Below are positions 6,745-12,977 of a stretch of 15,118 nucleotides of DNA, piece after piece. The notes beneath the pieces are model-generated. The model was not told the origin of the DNA. It saw only the letters and a list, made by a program, of their open reading frames with translations, and ran no database searches. This stretch comes from Candidatus Colwelliibacteriota bacterium. Lineage in GTDB: Bacteria > Patescibacteriota > Minisyncoccia > UBA6257 > Colwellbacteraceae. The stretch lies in NCBI GenBank assembly GCA_027310265.1, contig DAIDBC010000025.1:1-15118 (forward strand), given 5' to 3'. The translations under genes and the position numbers were made by a program. Each line of letters opens with the position of its first letter. The first letter of the stretch is position 1.

Positions 6745-8031
6745 ATGCATTTTACCAGGGAACAAAAGATAATTTTGGGCATTGGCGGGGCGATCGTCCT
6801 TTTCTTTGTATTGGTCTTTGCCGGAATTATCCCTGGTTTGCGCAAGGATATCGGCTCGTCGGTGAAACTGCGGCTTTGGGGGGTGGGCGACGATAACATT
6901 GTCTGGCAGAGTGTTATTTCTAAGTACGCTGCGTCCCACCCGAACGTGAGCATTCAATATACCAAGTTTGATACTGCGGATTACGAATCTAAATTAATTG
7001 ACGCACTTGCCGCCGGCACGGGGCCGGATGTGTTTATGTTCAGAAATTCTTGGCTTGCTAAGCAGGGGAACAAAGTGATTCCGGCTCCGGCGGATCTGAT
7101 AAACATCGCGACTTTCCAAAACGATTTCCCGCAGGTAGCCGCACAAGACTTTGTACGTGGCGCGAACATCTACGCCTTACCTTTGTCGATTGACACGCTG
7201 GCGCTGGTATACAACCGCGACATTTTCGATCAGCGCGGGGTTGCGGTTCCGCCGTCAACTTGGAGCGAATTCAAAAACATTGTTTTGAAAACCCGCACGC
7301 TTTCTTCCGCTGGCGCAGTAACGAAGGCGGCAGCCGCAATCGGCGGGACGGTGAAAAGCATACCCAACGCGACTGATCTTTTGAACCTCATTTTCCTCCA
7401 AACCGGCACGACTATTTTGAACTCCACTGGTACTCAAGCCGCTTTTACTGACCAGACGGCCGCAAGTGCGCTGAACTTCTACGTCCAATTCGGAAAAGCT
7501 GGCAGCAAATATTACACTTGGAACGATGTTTTGGGCGGTGATCTCGATTCATTCGCCGCGAAGAAAACAGCGATGGTCTTTGCTTACGCCGCGCAACTTC
7601 CCGACATTAAATCCAAAAATCCATTCCTGAATTTTGCGGTCCAGCCGGTGCCCCAGTTTGACAAGTCCAACGCCGTGAATTTCGCGAACTATTGGGGGCT
7701 CGCTGTTTCGGCCAAGAGCGCGTACCCGACCGAGGCTTGGAATTTTGTAAATTACATTACAACCGATCCAGCCGCCGCACAGAATTACATGATTGCGACC
7801 AATAGACCGCCGGCGTTGCGGTCGCTTATCGCCGCGTATTTTACCAATCCGGTTTTGGGGCCATACGCCGCCCAGGCGCTTACGGCGCGCAGCTGGCCGC
7901 AGCCCGACCCCGATGCGGTTTCGAGCGTCTTTAATAGTATGATACAATCAGCGTTAAAGGGGTCTTTGACTACCGACCAGATCCTGCGTAGCGCGGCCGA
8001 TTCCTTAAACAGCCTCCTTTACAGCCGGTGA
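6745..8031 (+). CDS. Membrane-anchored extracellular solute-binding protein (family 1 fold)
   Basis: 428-aa protein with the fold pattern of ABC-type sugar-binding proteins (SBP family 1). It has one N-terminal hydrophobic segment (about 8-31) after MHFTREQK. The start of the lobe is VKLRLWGVGDDNIVW, followed by the ALAAGTGPDVFMFRNSW ligand-site region, the IYALPLSIDTLALVYNRDIF hinge region, and a C-terminal lobe with NYWGLAVSAKS and AWNFVNYITT. The protein contains no cysteine, so it has no lipobox and should stay attached by its N-terminal helix. No permease or ATPase gene is nearby. Instead three small pilin-like genes follow on the same strand (4 nt to the first). AAGGAG (6737-6742) sits only 2 nt before the ATG, which is itself 21 nt after gyrA. 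The ligand is unknown, and a non-transport role in a surface structure is possible. Confidence 0.85.
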   Translation: MHFTREQKIILGIGGAIVLFFVLVFAGIIPGLRKDIGSSVKLRLWGVGDDNIVWQSVISKYAASHPNVSIQYTKFDTADYESKLIDALAAGTGPDVFMFRNSWLAKQGNKVIPAPADLINIATFQNDFPQVAAQDFVRGANIYALPLSIDTLALVYNRDIFDQRGVAVPPSTWSEFKNIVLKTRTLSSAGAVTKAAAAIGGTVKSIPNATDLLNLIFLQTGTTILNSTGTQAAFTDQTAASALNFYVQFGKAGSKYYTWNDVLGGDLDSFAAKKTAMVFAYAAQLPDIKSKNPFLNFAVQPVPQFDKSNAVNFANYWGLAVSAKSAYPTEAWNFVNYITTDPAAAQNYMIATNRPPALRSLIAAYFTNPVLGPYAAQALTARSWPQPDPDAVSSVFNSMIQSALKGSLTTDQILRSAADSLNSLLYSR

Positions 8032-8035
8032 ACAA

Positions 8036-8395
8036 ATGATGGTGTCTAGAACGTTGAAACGATACTCCAACATAACTCCATATGTCCTGGCCATACCCTT
8101 TTGGGGGCCTATTGTTCCGCAAAATACGGGCAGCCTGTGCGGTTTGCTGCAGTTGGTTCAAAATATTATGGATTTTTTGACTACGCTGGCGGTTCCCCTG
8201 GCCGTAGTGTTCGTAATCTACGCCGGATTCAGACTCCTCGCCGCCGCGGGTTCGGAGACCAGTATCAAGGCCGGTAAAGACGCAATCAAGGCAGTGGTTA
8301 TCGGCTTAGTTATAGTGTTCGGTTCGTGGCTTCTAGTAAATACGGTGATGCGGCTCTTCGGTGTCGGCGGAGGCTGGGGCAACATACAGTGCTAG
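8036..8395 (+). CDS. Two-helix T4SS-pilin-like (VirB2/TrbC-type) protein 1
   Basis: 119-aa hydrophobic protein. After a 40-residue N-terminal part lacking a clear cleavable signal there are two predicted transmembrane helices (about 47-70 and 84-106), joined by a short positively charged loop (AAGSETSIKAGKDAIK). The protein ends with a glycine-rich tail and a C-terminal Cys. This helix-loop-helix layout matches the VirB2/TrbC pilin superfamily and the T4SS-pilin family seen in CPR genomes. Cys35 lies before helix 1 and Cys119 is the last residue, so both are predicted on the outer face. It begins 4 nt after the solute-binding gene, and the GGTGA spanning that gene's stop codon could serve as ribosome-binding site. 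No T4SS ATPase or channel genes are in the window, so a secretion role is unproven. Confidence 0.75.
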   Translation: MMVSRTLKRYSNITPYVLAIPFWGPIVPQNTGSLCGLLQLVQNIMDFLTTLAVPLAVVFVIYAGFRLLAAAGSETSIKAGKDAIKAVVIGLVIVFGSWLLVNTVMRLFGVGGGWGNIQC

Positions 8396-8396
8396 C

Positions 8397-8753
8397 ATGT
8401 TTAATATTCTATTAAAGTCCGCTATAGCCGCCGGCAGTTCTCTTGGTCCCGACAACGGTGGCGTATCCAACACCTTCGTGATAAATCCGCCTGCCGGCGC
8501 TCCGACCACCGTATGTCAACTAATTAATAGTATAACCACCGGGTTGCTCTATATCGTTGCACCAATTGCTTCGCTAATAATTATTTACGGCGCATTTCTT
8601 ATCCTCACTGCCGCCGGCAGCCCGGAGCGTTACGAGTCCGGCAAGAAAACGGTCCTTTACGCCATCGTCGGTTTGGTGATTGTGGTTATCGCCAAGGGCT
8701 TGGTTCTGGTCGTTACCCAACTGTTTGGCGGAACTGCCGGTTCCTGTGTATAA
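8397..8753 (+). CDS. Two-helix T4SS-pilin-like (VirB2/TrbC-type) protein 2
   Basis: 118-aa protein, a diverged sister of the gene before it. The ATG at 8397 is preferred, 1 nt after the preceding stop. A GTG at 8361 would add 12 residues overlapping that gene. It has two transmembrane helices at about 47-70 and 86-108 with the loop AAGSPERYESGKK between them, close to the AAGSETSIKAGK loop of protein 1. Cys40 precedes helix 1 and Cys117 is next to the C-terminus, the same arrangement as in protein 1. No good Shine-Dalgarno is seen, so coupling to the upstream gene is likely. The role is inferred from fold only: a subunit of a surface filament or membrane complex is likeliest. Confidence 0.75.
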   Translation: MFNILLKSAIAAGSSLGPDNGGVSNTFVINPPAGAPTTVCQLINSITTGLLYIVAPIASLIIIYGAFLILTAAGSPERYESGKKTVLYAIVGLVIVVIAKGLVLVVTQLFGGTAGSCV

Positions 8754-8754
8754 T
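8725..8754 (+). promoter_or_regulatory. Candidate internal promoter before pilin-like protein 3
   Basis: TTGGCG (8725-8730), an 18-nt spacer and TATAAT (8749-8754) overlap the end of pilin-like gene 2. This would give a leader of about 35 nt without a Shine-Dalgarno sequence. A second weaker candidate, TTGAGA (8759-8764) with TATCTA (8781-8786), ends 9 nt before the ATG at 8796. Either could let gene 3 be expressed more strongly than its neighbours. Confidence 0.35.
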
Positions 8755-8795
8755 AAGATTGAGAATATATAAAAGGTCGGTATCTAAATCCAACC

Positions 8796-9137
8796 ATGAA
8801 AAAGCTAAAAATCGCCGCTTGGTCTGTAGCTGCTTTAGGGTTGATGCCAGTTTCGACTGTCTTGGCGCAGGCTGGCGGCATCGCTCCGGTTGTCCCGCCT
8901 TCGTACGTTGATTTCAACTCGCTCATAAACAGCATCATCAATTGGGCATTCGGTTTGATCATCGTCGCTGCGGCTTTGGTGATTATGTATGCAGCCGTCC
9001 GCTATCTTATGGCTGGTGCCGACGAGAAGCACACCGAGGCAGCAAAGAAACTGATCATCTACGCGGTGGTCGCGATAGTGGTCGCTTTCGTCGCCCGGGC
9101 ACTGGTCGCATTGGTGCGGCAAATTCTGGGAGCTTAA
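8796..9137 (+). CDS. Two-helix T4SS-pilin-like (VirB2/TrbC-type) protein 3, with signal peptide
   Basis: 113-aa protein and the member of the trio most like a classical VirB2/TrbC pilin precursor. It has a signal peptide MKKLKIAAWSVAALGLMP with likely cleavage after VLA (residue 24), a short outer segment, and two transmembrane helices at about 48-72 and 85-107. The charged loop between them is MAGADEKHTEAAKK. The loop and helix 2 align with proteins 1 and 2, but there are no cysteines. The mature protein would be about 89 aa, typical for pilins. It is 42 nt from the preceding gene, and a strong terminator follows 19 nt after its stop codon. No Shine-Dalgarno is seen before the ATG. A major-pilin role, with the two Cys-bearing sisters as minor subunits, is speculation. 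Confidence 0.8.
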   Translation: MKKLKIAAWSVAALGLMPVSTVLAQAGGIAPVVPPSYVDFNSLINSIINWAFGLIIVAAALVIMYAAVRYLMAGADEKHTEAAKKLIIYAVVAIVVAFVARALVALVRQILGA

Positions 9138-9156
9138 CGCCGTTAAATTTTTACAC

Positions 9157-9186
9157 AAAACCCCGCCAGAAATGGCGGGGTTTTTT
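9157..9186. terminator. Intrinsic terminator after the pilin-like block
   Basis: CCCCGCC (9161-9167), loop AGAAAT, GGCGGGG (9174-9180), then six T. The flanking AAAA/TTTT extends the stem to 11 bp. It stops the rightward solute-binding/pilin transcript. Because the stem is A-flanked on the left, it can also act on the converging leftward gene that ends at 9188, although the T-run there is only four bases. Confidence 0.92.
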
Positions 9187-9187
9187 C

Positions 9188-9559
9188 TTAACGTTCTGCT
9201 GCAACCGTTACGGCAACCTGCGTTGTCCCCAGGTTCTGGATGATGAAGATACCTCTCCGCAGACCGTACCAATTTGCCATAGTCGGTCCGTCGTTGAAGC
9301 ACTCACCGTCTCTGAAGCATATTCTGATCGGGCCAGTGGTGTAATCTGTCCAGTATGAGCCGGGCGGCATAACAATCCATCGCGAGTACTCACCTGGGGC
9401 AAGGGGGATATCCAGCTTACCTCCTCCCGGTGGGAAGTTGTAAGCGTTATCCGCGGTATAACCCCGGACCAGCAAGAATCCGTTTAGGGTAGGCCGGAAG
9501 AGAACGAACAGGAATATACCCAGCGCAGCCAGGAGCGACCAAAGTGCGTATTTTTTCAT
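9188..9559 (-). CDS. Small membrane-anchored protein of unknown function
   Basis: 123-aa protein that I do not recognise. It has one N-terminal hydrophobic segment (about 5-21, after MKKYA), which is a signal anchor or an uncleaved signal. A soluble outer domain follows, rich in Gly, Pro and aromatic residues: PPGGGKLDIPLAPGEYSRW, MPPGSYW, and a Cys pair in CFRDGECF (C81, C87) that could form a disulfide. The alternating short hydrophobic stretches suggest a beta-sandwich. It lies 5 nt downstream of the SPFH gene on the same strand and is almost surely co-transcribed with it, so it may be an outer-face partner of that protein. No Shine-Dalgarno is seen. The bidirectional terminator lies just beyond its stop codon. 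Confidence 0.6.
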   Translation of the reverse strand: MKKYALWSLLAALGIFLFVLFRPTLNGFLLVRGYTADNAYNFPPGGGKLDIPLAPGEYSRWIVMPPGSYWTDYTTGPIRICFRDGECFNDGPTMANWYGLRRGIFIIQNLGTTQVAVTVAAER

Positions 9560-9564
9560 GGTAG

Positions 9565-10446
9565 TCAGCGCTTACTTCGGCCTGCGACCATTGTAACTAA
9601 CGCATTCAGTACTTCAGTGATGCCGGACAATGTCTTTCCTTCCAGGCCCACCAGATTCGTCTGTTTTGTCTCAGACCGCTTGACTTCCACGCCGTATACC
9701 TCGGCAATGGCGTCGTCGCGAGCTTGACCTTCGGGGACGGTGCGCTTGATGATCTCAACGCGTTTTTCGCGTTCGTATTCACCCTTGAGCGTTGCCGGCA
9801 GATCTACGTCGGTAGCCCAGAGGCTGACCACGTCTATCCCGTAGAGCGGTTCGCGCCCTTTCAACGCAGCGAGTATTTTCCCAGACTGCGATTTCTTCGC
9901 TTCTTCATCTTCGAAGAGCCAAGTTGACTCGACTGATCTCATCGCTATCCTCGCTTCGGCCTCGGCTATGCCGCATATTCCGTCGATCGCGCCGTTAAGT
10001 TCGTCCTTGTTATTGAGGACTTGGTGGACGTTTTTAGGATACATGGTGAGGACGATATGGACGACCACGGATTGTTTATCCTTGGTCAGGGCGTTTACGG
10101 CAAGCTCTTTCGTGATCTGACGCACCTCATAAGAGATTACCTTCATGGCCGGCAGCCAGTATGGACCTTCTGTTACCACCAGACCGCATCGGATCGGAAA
10201 AATTTCCCCGTCAACCGTTGCCGTGCTTTCCCAGTCCAGACGTTTCTCTCCGAATGTAAGCACGCCTTCCTGTCCGTGTCGGACGATAGTGACATACGGG
10301 AAGAAGAGTAACCCGAGGGCAGCGAACAACGCGGCGAGAGTGACAAGACTATTTCCGGTCAGCCAAGCGATGAGGAGCGTCAATGCTCCAACGGTGGCCA
10401 GTCCTACCAGAATTGTCAGCCACGGCGACAGTTTTACTGTACGCAT
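9565..10446 (-). CDS. SPFH/band 7 domain membrane protein
   Basis: 293-aa protein with two hydrophobic segments at the N-terminus (about 8-29 and 33-54), then an SPFH/band 7 domain (about 55-180) beginning VRHGQEGVLTFGEK. Typical band 7 features are the GPYWLPAMKVISYEVRQ stretch (94-110), the strand TKDKQSVVVHIVLTMYP (121-137), and the helix AEAEARIAMRSVES. A charged helical region follows (about 215-260, LKGEYEREKRVEIIKR), then a short hydrophobic C-terminal helix. Members of this superfamily (stomatin, flotillin, HflK/C) form ring-like membrane assemblies and often affect FtsH, but no physical link to the ftsH in this window is shown. It is first of a two-gene leftward unit. Its ATG has no Shine-Dalgarno, and a possible TATAAG -10 box lies upstream without a clear -35. 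Confidence 0.8.
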   Translation of the reverse strand: MRTVKLSPWLTILVGLATVGALTLLIAWLTGNSLVTLAALFAALGLLFFPYVTIVRHGQEGVLTFGEKRLDWESTATVDGEIFPIRCGLVVTEGPYWLPAMKVISYEVRQITKELAVNALTKDKQSVVVHIVLTMYPKNVHQVLNNKDELNGAIDGICGIAEAEARIAMRSVESTWLFEDEEAKKSQSGKILAALKGREPLYGIDVVSLWATDVDLPATLKGEYEREKRVEIIKRTVPEGQARDDAIAEVYGVEVKRSETKQTNLVGLEGKTLSGITEVLNALVTMVAGRSKR

Positions 10447-10473
10447 CGGTGCAGGCGATTACCTTATAGACCT

Positions 10474-10578
10474 AACCGTTTTGTGGCGGATGGGTCACTT
10501 CGGTATCGCTAATTTATTAATTTCTTAAAGAACAGTCGACCGCTGTCCTTTATGGACAAATGAGACCACAAAACCGTT
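10474..10578. repeat. 13-nt inverted repeat spanning the regulatory region
   Basis: AACCGTTTTGTGG (10474-10486) and CCACAAAACCGTT (10566-10578) are inverted copies with one mismatch in 13, 79 nt apart. The 8-mer AACCGTTT also occurs as a direct repeat (10474-10481, 10572-10579). A second, perfect 7-bp inverted repeat, GACAAAT (10555-10561) and ATTTGTC (10580-10586), covers most of the -35 box of the tRNA-Leu promoter. These could be operators shared by the SPFH gene and the tRNA-uppS unit. No coding sequence is seen in 10447-10629. Confidence 0.45.
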
Positions 10579-10581
10579 TAT

Positions 10582-10611
10582 TTGTCAAGAAAAAGCCTGA
10601 TAGGATATAAT
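10582..10611 (+). promoter_or_regulatory. Promoter for tRNA-Leu and uppS
   Basis: TTGTCA (10582-10587), an 18-nt spacer and a consensus TATAAT (10606-10611). The expected start is near 10618, about 12 nt before the tRNA 5' end at 10630. Because uppS starts 2 nt after the tRNA, this promoter most likely drives both. Confidence 0.75.
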
Positions 10612-10629
10612 TTGTTTCGTGGTTCGTAG

Positions 10630-10713
10630 GGGCGGGTGGTGAAATGGCAAACACGCAAGGTTTAGGACCTTGTGCCGCAAGGCTTGAGGGTTCAAGTCCC
10701 TCCCCGCCCACCA
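10630..10713 (+). tRNA. tRNA-Leu, anticodon UAG, CCA encoded
   Basis: Complete class II cloverleaf. Acceptor GGGCGGG pairs with CCCGCCC. The D stem is GTG/CAC with a GG-containing loop. The anticodon stem CAAGG/CCTTG carries loop TTTAGGA, giving anticodon UAG. The long variable arm is GCC-GCAA-GGC. The T stem GAGGG/CCCTC has loop TTCAAGT. The discriminator is A, and CCA is encoded (10711-10713), unlike the tRNA-Ile in this window. It reads CUA and, by wobble, other CUN codons. Confidence 0.97.
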
Positions 10714-10715
10714 AA

Positions 10716-11410
10716 ATGCAAAAAACAACACCTAATCACGTTGCCGTGATTCCTGACGGCAACCGCCGTTGGGCCAAAGAGCGTTATCTGCCCGCGGCAA
10801 TGGGCCACAGCGAGGGAGCCAAAAACACGGAGCAGATACTGCGCGCCGCGCTCGATTTGAAAATCCCGTATCTCACTATCTGGGGCTGTTCAGTCGCGAA
10901 TCTTACCGAGCGGTCGCGGGGCGAAGTCGATTTCCTGATGGAGATTTTTGAAACTTATTTCGACAAACTTGCCGGATCGAAAGAATTAAAAGAAGACAGC
11001 GTGAAAGTAAGAATTCTCGGACGCTGGGAGAAATTTTTGTCCGCGGGGGCAAGGAGAGCCGCACGCAGACTGGTCACTGAAACAGAGAACCACGACAGAT
11101 TCAACTTAACTTTCCTTATGGCTTACGACGGCCGCGATGAAATGCTTGGCGCGATGGACGAACTTAGAAAGCGCGGCGTGAAACCGGACGCAAACAGCCT
11201 TAAGAAATACCTGTGGACTTGCGATCTTCCGCCGTGGATCTGGTTATAAGAACCGGCGGAGAGCCGCACTGGTCGGCGGGGTTCATGATGTGGGACGTGG
11301 CTGATGCCCAACTTTATTTCACCGATACTTTTTATCCGGCTTTCTCCAGAGAAGAATTCAGGGGCGCAATCGCGGAATATGTTTCGAGGGAGCGCCGGCT
11401 GGGAAAGTAA
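10716..11410 (+). pseudogene. uppS: Isoprenyl transferase (undecaprenyl-PP synthase family), frame broken by one-base deletion
   Basis: Cis-prenyltransferase that would make the C55 (or shorter) polyprenyl diphosphate carrier for cell-wall synthesis. The true start is the ATG at 10716, giving MQKTTPNHVAVIPDGNRRWA with catalytic Asp14. An upstream in-frame ATG lies inside the tRNA and is not real. The first frame runs to P173 (LWTCDLPP) and then ends in WIWL-stop at 11249. The rest of the family continues in the -1 frame from GTG at 11234: VDLVIRTGGEPHWSAGF, YFTDTFYPAF, and ends SRERRLGK at 11410. Restoring one base near 11226-11236 gives about 231 aa, a normal length with all motifs. No slippery heptamer is visible, so an assembly error or a recent mutation is likelier than programmed slippage. 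It starts 2 nt after the tRNA-Leu CCA and has no ribosome-binding site. Confidence 0.88.
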
Positions 11411-11411
11411 C

Positions 11412-11987
11412 TTATCGGGTCTTCTTCTTGGCGTACAGTCTTTTAACGATGAAATATAGCGTAGGAATTACCACAACTGCCCAAGTGATAAGAGTGACAT
11501 CCAGAAAAACATTATTGATTTTTTGCCAGTAGCCGCCGAAGTAATAACCTATGCCGATAATCGCCGCCGATTTGATAATCGTGGCGACAAGATCGAACGC
11601 GATGAATGCAATTGCGGGGTAGCGCACCAGTCCGGCGGCGACGAGAATCGGCATGCCGATCACGTGCGTAAGCTTACCCAAAACTATTATTTTTTTGCCG
11701 TTTTCGTGGAATTTTACTTTGGCCCGTTCCGTCTCTTCCACCGAGAAGTTCAAAAATTTAGCTGCCCGCGGCAAAAATTTCTCTCCGCCGAAGTAACCTA
11801 TGGAATAGTAAGTAAAGTCGGCAACGAGGTCGGCTATAACGTGCACCGCGTAGGCGGCAAATAAATTAAGATAACCTACTTTTGCAAACAACCCGGCCAA
11901 CAACCCCACCACCGGCCCCTCAAAGAAAGTACCGACAAAAATCGCGGAATATTTCCAGTCTAAAATAAACTGCAGTAATTGCGGCAT
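11412..11987 (-). CDS. DedA/VTT-family membrane protein (divergent)
   Basis: 191-aa polytopic protein with hydrophobic segments at about 17-37, 42-65, 110-125, 128-150 and 163-183. It resembles the DedA/SNARE-associated (VTT) family: the N-terminal FFEGPVVGLLAG region with E23, the GYFGG turn at 64-68, an amphipathic stretch with KFHENGKKIIVLG, a re-entrant region ending in AAGL, and GIGYYFGGYW. Family members are implicated in lipid-carrier or phospholipid flipping. The classic RFxPxxR motif after the HG turn is replaced by GKLTHVIG (104-111), so the substrate may differ. It runs convergently to uppS with a single base between the stop codons. A TAGAAT box lies 9 nt before its ATG, with no Shine-Dalgarno and no good -35. 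It is 47 nt from the Xer gene on the same strand. Confidence 0.75.
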   Translation of the reverse strand: MPQLLQFILDWKYSAIFVGTFFEGPVVGLLAGLFAKVGYLNLFAAYAVHVIADLVADFTYYSIGYFGGEKFLPRAAKFLNFSVEETERAKVKFHENGKKIIVLGKLTHVIGMPILVAAGLVRYPAIAFIAFDLVATIIKSAAIIGIGYYFGGYWQKINNVFLDVTLITWAVVVIPTLYFIVKRLYAKKKTR

Positions 11988-12034
11988 GTAAGTTAAATTC
12001 TAAACCCGCGTCGCCTCTGGCGCTACCCGGTGTC

Positions 12035-12934
12035 TTATTGTTTACGCCGTCGCGCGTGGAAAGCGTGATGCACTTCGCGTAGTTCTTTGTTGGTAACGTG
12101 CGTGTAAACCTGGGTAGTCGAGATATTGGCGTGTCCCAAAAGTTCCTGTACTGAGCGTAAATCCGCCCCGTTCATTAGGAGATCGGTTGCGAACTGGTGG
12201 CGCAACTGGTGCGGGGTCACATGTTTAGGAATCCCGGCTGCCCTGGCATAGTAAGATACCAGACGCTGAACCGCGCGGGGGATGATCCGTCCGATCACTT
12301 TAGGTTTCTCGCCCTTGGACAGGCTGGGGAAAAGCGCCGGCTCGATATCCACACGTTTCTCCAAGTAATCTTTAAGTGCTTTCTTCGCCCGGTCGGAGAT
12401 AAAAACCACTCTTAGTTTTTCGCCTTTGCCCCGGACGGTGAACTCCCCACGGTCGATTGGAATGGTGCGGTCAAGCGCGCAAAGTTCCGAAATGCGCAGG
12501 CCAGTCGAGAACAACAATTCCAATATTGCCCTATCGCGCAAGGCGCGTAGGCTATTATCCCTTGGGGCGGCAAGCAATCGCTCTAAATCGCCGTAGTCTA
12601 TTACTTGGATCTGCCGTGCTGGCACTTTCGGCAGCTCCACCGTCTCCGGCGGCACGGTTTTTATGCCACGCTTCACTAAATATTTCAGGAAATTTCGGAG
12701 CGCGATCACATAATAGGCCTGAGTCCCTTTTTTCATGTTTGTTTTTGGATTGGCGAGCATCAATCTAAAATCGCGGATTATCTGCTCGCTTACGTCTGAT
12801 GGGTTTTTCACACCGGAAAATCCGATGAAGCGCTCGAGGCAACGCGCGTAACTCCGACGGGTTAAGGGCGATCGGTTTTTCTCGATTGAAAGATAATCGA
12901 GGTAGTCCCTGGTAAGAGATCTCAAGTCAGTCAT
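12035..12934 (-). CDS. xerC/xerD: Tyrosine recombinase XerC/XerD family
   Basis: Site-specific tyrosine recombinase, in known systems resolving chromosome dimers at dif with FtsK. I prefer the ATG at 12934 (299 aa, beginning MTDLRSLTRDYLDYLSIEKN), because this matches the length and N-terminus of XerD. The longer form from 12991 (318 aa) would begin within the rpsO promoter. It has an N-terminal SAM-like core-binding domain (about 5-90), then the catalytic domain with R147 (TGLRISEL), K170 (RGKGEKLR), H242 and R245 (HQLRH), H268 (LGHANI) and nucleophile Y277 (VYTHV). All six catalytic residues are present. It could serve as a single Xer acting alone or as one of a pair, which cannot be decided here. 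No Shine-Dalgarno is seen. A TATAAG box ends 13 nt before the preferred ATG. Confidence 0.93.
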   Translation of the reverse strand: MTDLRSLTRDYLDYLSIEKNRSPLTRRSYARCLERFIGFSGVKNPSDVSEQIIRDFRLMLANPKTNMKKGTQAYYVIALRNFLKYLVKRGIKTVPPETVELPKVPARQIQVIDYGDLERLLAAPRDNSLRALRDRAILELLFSTGLRISELCALDRTIPIDRGEFTVRGKGEKLRVVFISDRAKKALKDYLEKRVDIEPALFPSLSKGEKPKVIGRIIPRAVQRLVSYYARAAGIPKHVTPHQLRHQFATDLLMNGADLRSVQELLGHANISTTQVYTHVTNKELREVHHAFHARRRKQ

Positions 12935-12977
12935 TTGTAGAGGCTGTCTTATAACATCATTATACGACACAAAATCT

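Noticed and set aside
8835..9302. 155-aa minus-strand open frame across the third pilin-like gene and the terminator
   Set aside because: It would read through a strong hairpin terminator and opposes a gene with a clear signal peptide. The translation is Cys/His/Arg-rich shadow sequence.
9188..10713. Genomic island inserted at tRNA-Leu
   Set aside because: There is no integrase next to it, no repeat of the tRNA 3' end, and the SPFH pair lies on the 5' side of the tRNA. The Xer gene further right has housekeeping features.
10644..10715. 24-codon N-terminal extension of uppS starting inside tRNA-Leu
   Set aside because: The extension is simply the translated tRNA. The family sequence begins at the ATG at 10716.
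11226..11249. Programmed -1 frameshifting in uppS
   Set aside because: No slippery heptamer and no obvious downstream stimulatory structure were found. Deletion or sequencing error explains it more simply.
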